From NCBI GenBank assembly GCA_001899315.1, contig MOYA01000002.1, forward strand, positions 227,070-291,069: 64,000 nt of DNA, in the 5' to 3' direction. This DNA is from Candidatus Obscuribacter phosphatis (GTDB taxonomy: Bacteria; Cyanobacteriota; Vampirovibrionia; Obscuribacterales; Obscuribacteraceae). Under the pieces are notes generated by a model that saw nothing but the letters and a program-made list of their open reading frames with translations, was not told the origin of the DNA and searched no databases. How positions within the stretch are numbered: the stretch's first letter is position 1; every line of letters begins with the position of its first letter. The translations under genes were made by a program, and so were the position numbers. Below are positions 44,175 to 52,630 of the stretch, in pieces.

Positions 44175-45524
44175 GTGTCGACTGACAACGAGTTGGATTC
44201 GGTAGAGCTGGCTCCCAGGCGAGAGATCGTCTCCTGGGCTATGTTTGACTTCGCCAATTCCAGCTATACAACGGTTGTCACTACCGCCCTCTTTAACCAA
44301 TATTTTGTGGGTACAATTTGCCGAGGCTTGAGCAGCGCCGAAGCCACAGTCGCCCTCACCAATTCACTTGGTCTGGCTAATTTGTTGGTGGTGCTCACCG
44401 CTCCTGTTATCGGTGCCTTGGCTGACGCCGGCGGTCTAAAAAAGAAACTGCTTTTCATCGCCACTGCGGTCTGTGTTGTTGCCACCGGCTGTCTGGGCTT
44501 TATGCAGCAAGGCGATGTGTGGCAAGCCATGGCTCTTTTGGTCGTCTCGGCTTTTGCCTTTGGTTCGACTGAATATTTAATTGCCGCCTTTTTGCCTGAA
44601 ATTGCGCCCAAAAGGCTGATGGGCAAAATCTCAGCCTTTGGCTGGACCCTCGGTTATGTCGGCGGGCTCATCGTGCTTGCTTTCAGCTTGCTTTATGTTT
44701 GGTTTGCCCAAAAGCAAGGGTTGACTGCCGGCGACTATGTACCGATTATTTTGTTCGGCGTGGCAGTGGTCTTTGCCCTTGCTGCTTCGCCCACATTTTT
44801 ATTTCTAAAAGAGCGCAGCGCTAATATTAGTGCCGGTAATAGTACTAATACCAATACCGGTGTCAAATCGGCATCCCTTTGGCTTGATATCAAGGCATCT
44901 TTTCTGTCTGTGGTCGGCACCATATCCAGTGCAAGACGTTATCGAGATCTCTTTGTTTTTCTAATTGCTCTTTTCTTTTTTAGCTGCGGCACCACCACCG
45001 TTGTGGCGATAGCGGCTGTCTATGCTGGTCAAGTTATGTCATTTACAACCCAAGAAACTCTTGCCATGGTCATGCTCGTGCAGGTTGCCGCCGCTGTTGG
45101 TGCCTTTGGCTTAGGTCTATTGCAAGATAAGATTGGCTCGGTTCGTACTCTGGCGCTTGCTCTAATACTTTGGACTGTTTCAATTGCCATGGCTTATTTT
45201 GCTCTTGATAAGCCTGTGTTTTGGTTGGCTTCCACCTTGATGGGGGCGGCAATGGGGGCTACCGGTGCCGCTTCCCGGGCTCTGGTCGGGCTCTTGTCGC
45301 CAGCCGCTAAAGCAGCTCAATTTTTTGGTCTATGGGGGCTGACTGTAAAACTTGCCGCCGTGGTGGGACCGATTACATATGGTCAGATAACCGCATTAAC
45401 TAAGGGAAATTACCGCGCCGGCATACTTTCAACATTGAGCTTTTTTGTCATCGGGCTATTGTTAATTTTCTTTGTGAACGAAAAGCGCGGCAGGAACAAA
45501 GCTGCAGTCACCACTGTCAGTTAA
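44175..45524 (+). CDS. MFS transporter, UMF1/Atg22-like family
   Basis: A 449-residue membrane protein with about twelve transmembrane helices. The signature 'SWAMFDFANSSYTTVV' at residues about 20-36 is diagnostic of the UMF1 family, related to vacuolar Atg22 amino acid effluxers. A charged loop with Asn/Thr repeats (about 215-235) separates the two halves. The start is GTG, with GAGGA upstream. Substrate is unknown, perhaps amino acids. It ends at a clear terminator. Confidence 0.88.
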   Translation: MSTDNELDSVELAPRREIVSWAMFDFANSSYTTVVTTALFNQYFVGTICRGLSSAEATVALTNSLGLANLLVVLTAPVIGALADAGGLKKKLLFIATAVCVVATGCLGFMQQGDVWQAMALLVVSAFAFGSTEYLIAAFLPEIAPKRLMGKISAFGWTLGYVGGLIVLAFSLLYVWFAQKQGLTAGDYVPIILFGVAVVFALAASPTFLFLKERSANISAGNSTNTNTGVKSASLWLDIKASFLSVVGTISSARRYRDLFVFLIALFFFSCGTTTVVAIAAVYAGQVMSFTTQETLAMVMLVQVAAAVGAFGLGLLQDKIGSVRTLALALILWTVSIAMAYFALDKPVFWLASTLMGAAMGATGAASRALVGLLSPAAKAAQFFGLWGLTVKLAAVVGPITYGQITALTKGNYRAGILSTLSFFVIGLLLIFFVNEKRGRNKAAVTTVS

Positions 45525-45531
45525 CTAAGTG

Positions 45532-45552
45532 GCGGCAATTGCCGCAGTTTTT
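45532..45552 (+). terminator. Rho-independent terminator of the UMF1 gene
   Basis: GCGGC-AATT-GCCGC hairpin followed by AGTTTTT, 8 nt after the transporter stop. Confidence 0.8.
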
Positions 45553-45565
45553 AAAGGAGGTAGGT

Positions 45566-45937
45566 ATGAAGCAAGTACCTCGCGAGTATATAAGAGTCGG
45601 ACGCCCTGACGTGACCGAGAGCACCCTCAATGGCTTTGTGATTGATGGTGAAGATATGGTACGTAGACGTATCGCCGAAAGTGAAAGGGCCACTGCCGAG
45701 ATGCTTGAAAAGCTGGCAGGGGACCATTCTAGAGCTGTTAGAAAAGCGGTGGCGGCTAATAAAGCGACACCACTATCGGTGCTAAAAATATTGGCCCGCG
45801 ATTTTGATGTAGATGTGCGCTTTTCTATGGCTGAGAATAACAATCTTCCAGAGTCGGTGCTTTTTATACTGGCAAAAGATGAAAATCCTTATGTCAGTGC
45901 AAGAGCGCAAGCGGCGCTGGCGCGCAAGGCTAGCTAG
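45566..45937 (+). CDS. LRV-like repeat protein
   Basis: A 123-residue soluble protein with two to three leucine-rich-repeat-variant/HEAT-like units: 'TAEMLEKLAGDHSRAVRKAVAANKATP' followed by 'VLKILARDFDVDVRFSMAENNNLP' and 'VLFILAKDENPYVSARA'. The Azotobacter LRV protein has an iron-sulfur Cys cluster, which is absent here. ATG 45566 is fixed by AAAGGAGG. Probably a small binding scaffold. Confidence 0.75.
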   Translation: MKQVPREYIRVGRPDVTESTLNGFVIDGEDMVRRRIAESERATAEMLEKLAGDHSRAVRKAVAANKATPLSVLKILARDFDVDVRFSMAENNNLPESVLFILAKDENPYVSARAQAALARKAS

Positions 45938-46042
45938 TTGGGCAATAAACTAGAGTAAAGTCGGCTTAGAGAGCAGAGATTTGTTTGACTGATTTTGAAG
46001 GAAATTCTTGAAAAAATCATGCAAATAATCACGTAGATCTAT

Positions 46043-48316
46043 CTATCTCATTTCGATGAGTTGTATTTCTTCGTGCTCTCTAGCCGGCTTGCGCTCTTGC
46101 AGCACCACTTTTACCGAGGGCAATTGCTTCTTGATGAAACTGCAACCTGAGCGGTGCAAACCAACCGGCTTGGCAATGATCAGTTCTTTCAGATTTTTCA
46201 AATAGCCATAGTCTTTGAGATTGGCATTGTCACTGGCGCAGTTATAGAGTGTAAGCTCTTCTATATTCTTCAGCGAGCCCAGTGTTTCAAGATGCTGGCT
46301 CTTCAAAAGTGCCGAATCAAGCTGTAAGCATCTCAGCTTGCCGAGGTCTTGTATCAGTGCTAAACCCTCGGCGCTGACGGGTCCGGTAAGGGTGAGATTG
46401 GTTAGATTTTTCGCCTCTTTCAGTTTGCTTAATAGTGCAGGGAAATCTTCATCGGTGCTGCATTTTAGCTCGGTTAGATTATTCAATATTTTTAGTTGAG
46501 CCACTGCCCGGGTTGCCACCGTGCTTTCATCAAGTGCCAGTAAGCGCAAATTAGTTAGCTGGTCCAGTGCCCCTAGTTGTGAATCATTGAGAACGACATT
46601 TCTTAGTACCAACCCACGCAGTCCCTTTAGTTTTGTTAGGGGTTTTAGATCGGCATTGCTTAGATTGACATTGGAAAGTGTCAGCTGAAACAGATCGTTA
46701 GGCTGAAAGCCCGCCAGCATGGCAAAGCTTGAGTTGAATGAGCTACTGGTAAAGGCCAGGGGGATACCCTTGTCTATACTAATGCGCCCTCTGGCAGTGA
46801 TTGGAATGCTCAGTAATTCCTGCACGGCTTTGTTATAGATAGAGGCTTCTTGGGGAAATTTGTATAGACTGGGGTGCACGGCATAATTGAGTGTGCCGAT
46901 AGAGTATTTGGTGGGAAAGTCAAAGACTAGTTCGGTACTTTCTTTTGATTCGCGCTCGTTTTTGTATGACGCTGCAGGAATCGAAGTCAGATCATTTTCA
47001 ATCATCGTGTCCGGCACTGGCAAGCTCGATTGGAAGCTTGAGCTAAGTTCGTCACGGTTAACTTCCGAAAGCTTAGCGCCCCGGCTATTAGTTTGAAGAC
47101 TAACTTTATTGCTATTTTGATTACTGTTTTGGTTATTGCTTTCGTCGCTTTTGCCGTCTTTGGGCAAGAGAGAAAGAGCAGTAACAGTCATAAGCACCAT
47201 AGAAATCAGAACAGTGGCGGCTAGTATCCAGGGACCGGAACTTTCAGCTTTAGCTGTATCAGGTTCGCCTTCGCTTCTCTTTTTCTTCTTGTTTTTGGGA
47301 AGGCGGTTTGGTTCTTTAGATCTGGCTGCGCTGGCATAACTGGTTTGTGAAAGATCTTTGCCGGCTAAGATGCGCTTTAGATCTTCCGCCATTTCTTGGG
47401 CGCTTTGATAGCGATCTTGCGGCAGCTTCGCCATCGACCTGGCTACCACGGTCTCTATTGATTTGGGAAAGCTTCTGCCGCTCTTTTCTGATAGCGATTT
47501 TGGCAGTTCTTCTAGGTGCAGCATAACTGTATCTAGAGGACTGCCGCCGTCTAAAGGAACTTGTCCGGTAAGCATTTCATAAAGAGTGCAGCCGATAGAA
47601 TAGATATCAGATCTGGTGTCCACGGTTTCGCCCATGCATTGTTCAGGGCTCATATAAAAAGGGCTGCCGAAGATCTCACCGGTGCTGGTCATATATTGGT
47701 CTTCTGATTCGTCGTCAAGCCCAGCTAATTTGGCAATGCCGAAATCGAGTATCTTTACACTGGTTTCGCCGTTTGCTTCACTGGTCAAAAGTATATTGGC
47801 CGGCTTTAGATCTCTATGAATGATGCCGTGTTTATGGGCATAGGCGATGCCGTCTAATAGCTTGAGAACCAGCTTGACGGTGTCGATAAGATTGAGCGGA
47901 CCCTTCTTGAGAATGCGTGTTTCTAGGTCTTCACCTTTCAAAAGATCCATAGCATAGAAAGGTAGTCGATTGTTATGAATGCCTAAGTCATAGATGTGCA
48001 CTAGGCTGGGATGTGATAGTCCGGCAATGGCTTTGGCTTCTTTCTGAAAACGTTTCCAGTTAACTTCATTGACCAATTCGGGCGATAAAATTTTGAGAGC
48101 GCATTTTCTGCCTAAAGCCAAATGATTGACTTCATAAACAGTGCCCATGCCGCCCCGACCGATGGGTTTGGCAATTTGAAAGGCGCCACCAATTATGGTG
48201 CCTTCGGGAATGTCTTGCGTCTTTCGCTGCGGCTTGGCGTTATTGCCCCAGGCACGAGTGATTGTGCGCCGCCTTCTGTCGTCAATATTTATTTTGGGTT
48301 GACGGGGCGGCTCCAC
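46043..48316 (-). CDS. Ser/Thr protein kinase with TM and LRR domain
   Basis: A 757-residue receptor-type kinase. The Hanks kinase domain is at about 42-315 with GRGGMGTVYEV, Lys in CALKIL, HRDLKPANILL, DFGIAK and GSPFYMSPEQ, all catalytic residues intact. A Lys-rich juxtamembrane stretch, a transmembrane helix (about 362-386) and an Asn/Ser linker lead to an extracytoplasmic domain ending in several LRRs (about 560-735). It likely phosphorylates cytosolic targets in response to an external ligand. GTG start. It follows the paralogous kinase gene by about 50 nt. Confidence 0.93.
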   Translation of the reverse strand: MEPPRQPKINIDDRRRRTITRAWGNNAKPQRKTQDIPEGTIIGGAFQIAKPIGRGGMGTVYEVNHLALGRKCALKILSPELVNEVNWKRFQKEAKAIAGLSHPSLVHIYDLGIHNNRLPFYAMDLLKGEDLETRILKKGPLNLIDTVKLVLKLLDGIAYAHKHGIIHRDLKPANILLTSEANGETSVKILDFGIAKLAGLDDESEDQYMTSTGEIFGSPFYMSPEQCMGETVDTRSDIYSIGCTLYEMLTGQVPLDGGSPLDTVMLHLEELPKSLSEKSGRSFPKSIETVVARSMAKLPQDRYQSAQEMAEDLKRILAGKDLSQTSYASAARSKEPNRLPKNKKKKRSEGEPDTAKAESSGPWILAATVLISMVLMTVTALSLLPKDGKSDESNNQNSNQNSNKVSLQTNSRGAKLSEVNRDELSSSFQSSLPVPDTMIENDLTSIPAASYKNERESKESTELVFDFPTKYSIGTLNYAVHPSLYKFPQEASIYNKAVQELLSIPITARGRISIDKGIPLAFTSSSFNSSFAMLAGFQPNDLFQLTLSNVNLSNADLKPLTKLKGLRGLVLRNVVLNDSQLGALDQLTNLRLLALDESTVATRAVAQLKILNNLTELKCSTDEDFPALLSKLKEAKNLTNLTLTGPVSAEGLALIQDLGKLRCLQLDSALLKSQHLETLGSLKNIEELTLYNCASDNANLKDYGYLKNLKELIIAKPVGLHRSGCSFIKKQLPSVKVVLQERKPAREHEEIQLIEMR

Positions 48317-48366
48317 TTCGATCCTTGTTTCAGCCTTTATTCTTGTTTCAGCCTTTATCTTTGATT

Positions 48367-50736
48367 TTATCTCAGACTTTTAGGTAAGCCTAGTTTTTGC
48401 CAGTCTTCTGCTTCCATGACCTCAGTATAGCGCGTGTTGGGGATGATCGTTTTCAGTTTGATCCAATCATTTTTGCTCCATGATTCACGCGGAAAACAAA
48501 CTGCAAGCGATTCCAGCTTGCTGAAATGGTTCTGGAAAGTTGTCAGAGAGGCTGGTGTCAGTGCCACTCTAAGCAGAGTCAGGCGCCTTAGCTTCTTGAG
48601 GCTCTTCAGTTTGGCTAGTTGCTTATCGGTCAATTCAGATCGATTGAGGTCCAACTCTTCGAGATTTTGCAGGGTTGCTAGATTATCTATATCTCTGTCG
48701 CTGGCTTTGCCCTGTATCTTCAGTACGCGTATATTCCTTGAGTTTCTCAGCTTTTCCAACAACTGCGAATAGGAACCTGGCAGTTCTTTCACATTCAAGA
48801 CTTGTAGGTTTTGCAAAGGCTTAAGGCTAGCCAACTTCTCAAGTGTAATCTTGGTTTTCTTAATTTCTAGCTCTTCTAGTTTGGTTAGTTTGCTCAGATA
48901 GTCGATTGATTGATCTGAAAGATTGGTTTCTGATGCATTGAAATATCTCAGCCCTGTCAGCTTAGCTATGTTGGGCATCAGCTCGTTTACGTTCGCCTTT
49001 AGCTCTATAAGTGAAATCCCCCAGAGTGCATCTGCATCAAAGCCGGTGATTGCCCTTGAATCTATGCAGACATTGGGGTGTGCGATAAATAGAATGCTGG
49101 CATCGGCTGGTACCGAGACTGTGTCTTTGCATGCGATATTTCTGGAATAGAGAATCGCACCTTTGGCGTTCTTGGTTCTGCAGACAAGCTTGCCAATCTT
49201 CACTCCGGGAATGAAAGAAAAGACCTTTTCTTTCTTATCTTCACTGAGTGTGGGGCCAAATCTTTGACCTGTATATCGAAGATTTTCTATTGATTCTGAT
49301 GTAAGACCAAGGTCGTAGACATTGCTGTCTTTCAGCTCAACTGCCGTATTTGGCTCTGCAACTTTGCTTTCTGGTGCAATCTTTGTTGCAATCTCTAGAT
49401 CTTTGGGCTTTTCTTTAGGCGCTGGCTGCGATGTTTCTTTCGCTTGAGTGTTTTTCGTTGCAGCATTCTTCGCTTGAGTGGCTATGCGTGGGGCGTCGGT
49501 TAGTGCCTCACCTTTGACGTTGAAGTTTTTTAGTGGGCGATAGAGCATCAAAGAAATACATAGAGCGCAGGCAAGAGCCGTTACTATGCCGGCTGAAATC
49601 AAGACTTTAGCTGCTTTCTTTCTTTCAGGCTGGCTAGTATCTTCCTCTTCGTTTTCCACCGAGTTGAACTTGAGTGTTTGCCTGATGGTCACCCTGCCGC
49701 TGTCTAGATTCTCTAATTTGCCGTCTTCTATAGAGTTCAAATAAATTGGCTGCAGACCTTTGCCCTGCTCGATTCTCTTGAGGTCGACCGCCAGGTCTTG
49801 CATGCTTTGATAGCGGTCGTCTGGGCGTTTCTTCAGGCAGCGTGCAACCAGGTGTTCGATTCCTTCGGGAAAGTCTTTACCGGTCGCCTCTTTGAGAGTC
49901 GGCGGGGTTTGCGACTGGTGCATACTGATAGTGATGAAGGCGTTCTCGCCCTGAAAGGGCAACTTGCCTGTAAGAGACTCAAATATGGCGCAGCCGAGTG
50001 AATAGACATCTGAGCGGGTGTCTACTTTGCGACCTGTGCACTGTTCGGGGCTCATATATAGAGGGCTGCCAAAAATTTCGCCTGGGGCGGTCAGTCCTTG
50101 ATTGGCGAGTGTCTCAATGCCCGATTGTTTGGCAATGCCGAAGTCAAGTAGCTTAACTGTAGGGCGGTCGTCGTTTTCAACCACCAGCATTATGTTGGCC
50201 GGCTTGATATCTCTGTGCACAATGCCGTGGCGGTGTGCGTAAAAAAGACCATCGGCGACCTGTTCGATAATCGGTATCAGGTCTGAAAGCGGCAAGGGAC
50301 CAAGGCGACTGAGAACGCTGTCCAGTCCTTCGCCTTCTAGTAAGTCCATGGCATAGAAAGGCAGGGTTCCTTCGTGCAGTCCGAGGTTATAAACTTTGAC
50401 GATATTGGGGTGGTCGAGCTTGGCAATCACCTTGGCTTCGGCTTGAAAGCGCAGCCAGTTCTGATTCTCGGCATCTTGCTCGGTTAAGACTTTGAGGGCA
50501 AAGTCCTTCTCTAAAACTTCGTGGCGAACGCGGTAAACGCAGCCCATGCCGCCCTTGCCTAGTTTGCTCAAAACGCGGTAGGCGCCACCCACGAGGGTGC
50601 CCCGCTTCAGTTCATTGCCGGCTTGGCGAGGGGTTTTGCGTTCTTGAAATTGGCTATTGAAATGACCGCTGCAAACCGTCGAGTCGGCTTCCGGTAAGTT
50701 TAGTAAGCGTTGTCCGCTGCTTTCCTGGGATTCCAT
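48367..50736 (-). CDS. Ser/Thr protein kinase with TM and LRR domain (paralogue)
   Basis: A 789-residue protein with the same architecture as its neighbour. The kinase domain is at about 48-320 with GKGGMGCVYRV, FALKVL, HRDIKPANIML, DFGIAK and GSPLYMSPEQC. A transmembrane helix lies at about 373-395 (KVLISAGIVTALACALCISLML), then a Lys/Ala/Pro-rich linker and five to six LRRs near 590-760. The close similarity and tandem position indicate duplication followed by divergence of the sensor halves. ATG 50736 is a clear start. Confidence 0.93.
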   Translation of the reverse strand: MESQESSGQRLLNLPEADSTVCSGHFNSQFQERKTPRQAGNELKRGTLVGGAYRVLSKLGKGGMGCVYRVRHEVLEKDFALKVLTEQDAENQNWLRFQAEAKVIAKLDHPNIVKVYNLGLHEGTLPFYAMDLLEGEGLDSVLSRLGPLPLSDLIPIIEQVADGLFYAHRHGIVHRDIKPANIMLVVENDDRPTVKLLDFGIAKQSGIETLANQGLTAPGEIFGSPLYMSPEQCTGRKVDTRSDVYSLGCAIFESLTGKLPFQGENAFITISMHQSQTPPTLKEATGKDFPEGIEHLVARCLKKRPDDRYQSMQDLAVDLKRIEQGKGLQPIYLNSIEDGKLENLDSGRVTIRQTLKFNSVENEEEDTSQPERKKAAKVLISAGIVTALACALCISLMLYRPLKNFNVKGEALTDAPRIATQAKNAATKNTQAKETSQPAPKEKPKDLEIATKIAPESKVAEPNTAVELKDSNVYDLGLTSESIENLRYTGQRFGPTLSEDKKEKVFSFIPGVKIGKLVCRTKNAKGAILYSRNIACKDTVSVPADASILFIAHPNVCIDSRAITGFDADALWGISLIELKANVNELMPNIAKLTGLRYFNASETNLSDQSIDYLSKLTKLEELEIKKTKITLEKLASLKPLQNLQVLNVKELPGSYSQLLEKLRNSRNIRVLKIQGKASDRDIDNLATLQNLEELDLNRSELTDKQLAKLKSLKKLRRLTLLRVALTPASLTTFQNHFSKLESLAVCFPRESWSKNDWIKLKTIIPNTRYTEVMEAEDWQKLGLPKSLR

Positions 50737-50774
50737 TTTGAACTCCGTATAGAGTCAGACGAGCACAATTAGAG

Positions 50775-50790
50775 TCGGTTGGCAAACCGA
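50775..50790. promoter_or_regulatory. Inverted repeat between kinase and xdh genes
   Basis: TCGGTT-GGCA-AACCGA, a 6-bp palindrome in the divergent region between the kinase pair and the xanthine dehydrogenase operon. It could be an operator; neither side has an obvious sigma-70 box next to it. Confidence 0.3.
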
Positions 50791-50986
50791 ACTGCAGTTT
50801 TCTACTCTTCTAATATCTATTTACCCGGCTGATATATTTATTCTGTATCCTTCGCCCATGTTTAATTCTTCGGCAAATGCCTTCTCATTTTTCGTTTTTG
50901 GGCGCTATCAATGTTTTTAGCCTTTGCGCTATCATAGGCAGACTTTAGATTTAATTTTGCGAGCTGTTCAGGCGGAGTACTGACCG

Positions 50987-52630
50987 ATGAGCCGGGCTAA
51001 TTTAGTTTTTTATATAAACGGTAAGAAGCACGAGGTGGGCGGTCAGGCTGCCTTCCAGCCACTTACAGACTATCTGCGCTATGGTCAGTCTTTGTGCGGC
51101 ACCAAAGTAGTTTGTGCCGAAGGTGACTGCGGCGCCTGTACAGTTCTAGTCGGGCGTGCCCGCACTGTCGGAGCGCCCGGGTTTAGCTATGTGCCGGTTA
51201 ATGGCTGCATTCAATATCTCTATCAGCTGGACGGCTGTCATATTTTGACCGTCGAAGGGGTGACCGGTTGTCAATCTGATGATGCGGCCGCTTGTCGGCT
51301 CAACCCCGCCCAAGAGGCGATGGTGGTTGAGAACGGTTCGCAGTGCGGCTTTTGTACGCCTGGCTTTATCATGTCATTGTCGGCTTTAGCCTATTGCGAT
51401 TATTACAAAGACTATATTGGCAAAGACAGTCTTGCTGAAGACAGTCTCGCTAACCAGACCGATAGTCTAAAGTCGGCATTAACCGGCAATCTCTGCCGTT
51501 GTACCGGTTACGAAGCCATAGTACAGGCGGCGGTCTCTGCGCGTTACGAGCAGTTTCAGGCGCTTTCGCAAGTCTATGACGAGCAGGCTATTTTGAAAGA
51601 TCTTGAGCCTTTGCTCTCTGTCGATGTCTCTGTGCAATGGCAAGACCCAGGGCAATCTGGACCGGTAAAATCTGGACCGGCAAAATCAGAACCGGATCAG
51701 GCTGCGACAACGCCATTGTCGCAACGTCAAGTTTTCATACCCTCATCGGTGGCTTCCTTGTGCAGTTATCTGGCTGAAAATCCAGATGCGGTGCTTGTGT
51801 CGGGCGGCACCGATGTTTCAGTCAATATGAATAAACGAGAGTTTAAGCCGCTTAAATTGGTCAGCACCGCTCGCCTTGGGCTAGACCAGCTAAAACAATT
51901 AGACAAAGACGAGCTAGAAAAATCAGGACTAGTTAAATTAGGGCTAGGCAAATTAGGGTCAGGCATTTTAAAAGTCGGCGCCAGTGTCAGTTTGGCTCAG
52001 TTAGAAGATTACATGAAAGAAGCCTGCTCCGAGTTTTACAAAATACTCTGGGTATTCGGTTCGCCCCAAATTAGACATGCCGGCACCCTGGCCGGCAATA
52101 TCGCTAATGGCTCGCCCATTGCCGATAGTGTGCCCTTCCTTATGTTGGCGCAGGCTTCTATCGAGGCAACTTCAGCCCAGGGAACGCGGCTTGTGCCTAT
52201 GAGCGAGTTTTATTTGGGTTATAAAAAATTGGCTCTCAAACCCGGTGAGTTTATCAGTGCTGTCTATATACCTATGCCGGTCGCTCAAGAGAAAATCAAA
52301 CTCTACAAGGTCTCTCGCCGAGAGCATCTAGACATTTCAAGTTTCACAGCTGCCTTTGCTCTACAAATTGAAAGCGGACTGATCAAGCAAATTAGGGTGG
52401 TGATGGGCGGTATGGCTGCCACTGTTATGAGGCTTGGCGAGGTTGAGAACTTCCTCATCGGTAAGCCCTTCAAGCTGGAAACATTTAAACAAGCAGGCAA
52501 ACTAGCTGCTTCCAGTCTGGCGCCGCTCACCGATGTGCGCGGTTCGCGAGAATATCGTCTAAAGCTGGCTGAAAATATTTTTTCGAAACTTTATCATGAG
52601 ATTGAAGAAGAAAGTCTGGTGAAGAAATGA
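50987..52630 (+). CDS. xdhA: Xanthine dehydrogenase small subunit (2Fe-2S/FAD)
   Basis: A 547-residue subunit. The ferredoxin-type 2Fe-2S domain carries CGTKVVCAEGDCGAC (about residues 37-51), the second 2Fe-2S domain carries CGFC and CRC, and the FAD-binding domain starts near 260 with 'VLVSGGTDVSVNMNK'. It passes electrons from the molybdenum subunit to NAD. Two low-complexity inserts are notable: a GP-KS repeat near 223-235 and a Gly/Leu/Lys repeat near 305-325, both encoded by short near-perfect repeats. Start and stop overlap the next gene as ATGA. Confidence 0.93.
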   Translation: MSRANLVFYINGKKHEVGGQAAFQPLTDYLRYGQSLCGTKVVCAEGDCGACTVLVGRARTVGAPGFSYVPVNGCIQYLYQLDGCHILTVEGVTGCQSDDAAACRLNPAQEAMVVENGSQCGFCTPGFIMSLSALAYCDYYKDYIGKDSLAEDSLANQTDSLKSALTGNLCRCTGYEAIVQAAVSARYEQFQALSQVYDEQAILKDLEPLLSVDVSVQWQDPGQSGPVKSGPAKSEPDQAATTPLSQRQVFIPSSVASLCSYLAENPDAVLVSGGTDVSVNMNKREFKPLKLVSTARLGLDQLKQLDKDELEKSGLVKLGLGKLGSGILKVGASVSLAQLEDYMKEACSEFYKILWVFGSPQIRHAGTLAGNIANGSPIADSVPFLMLAQASIEATSAQGTRLVPMSEFYLGYKKLALKPGEFISAVYIPMPVAQEKIKLYKVSRREHLDISSFTAAFALQIESGLIKQIRVVMGGMAATVMRLGEVENFLIGKPFKLETFKQAGKLAASSLAPLTDVRGSREYRLKLAENIFSKLYHEIEEESLVKK

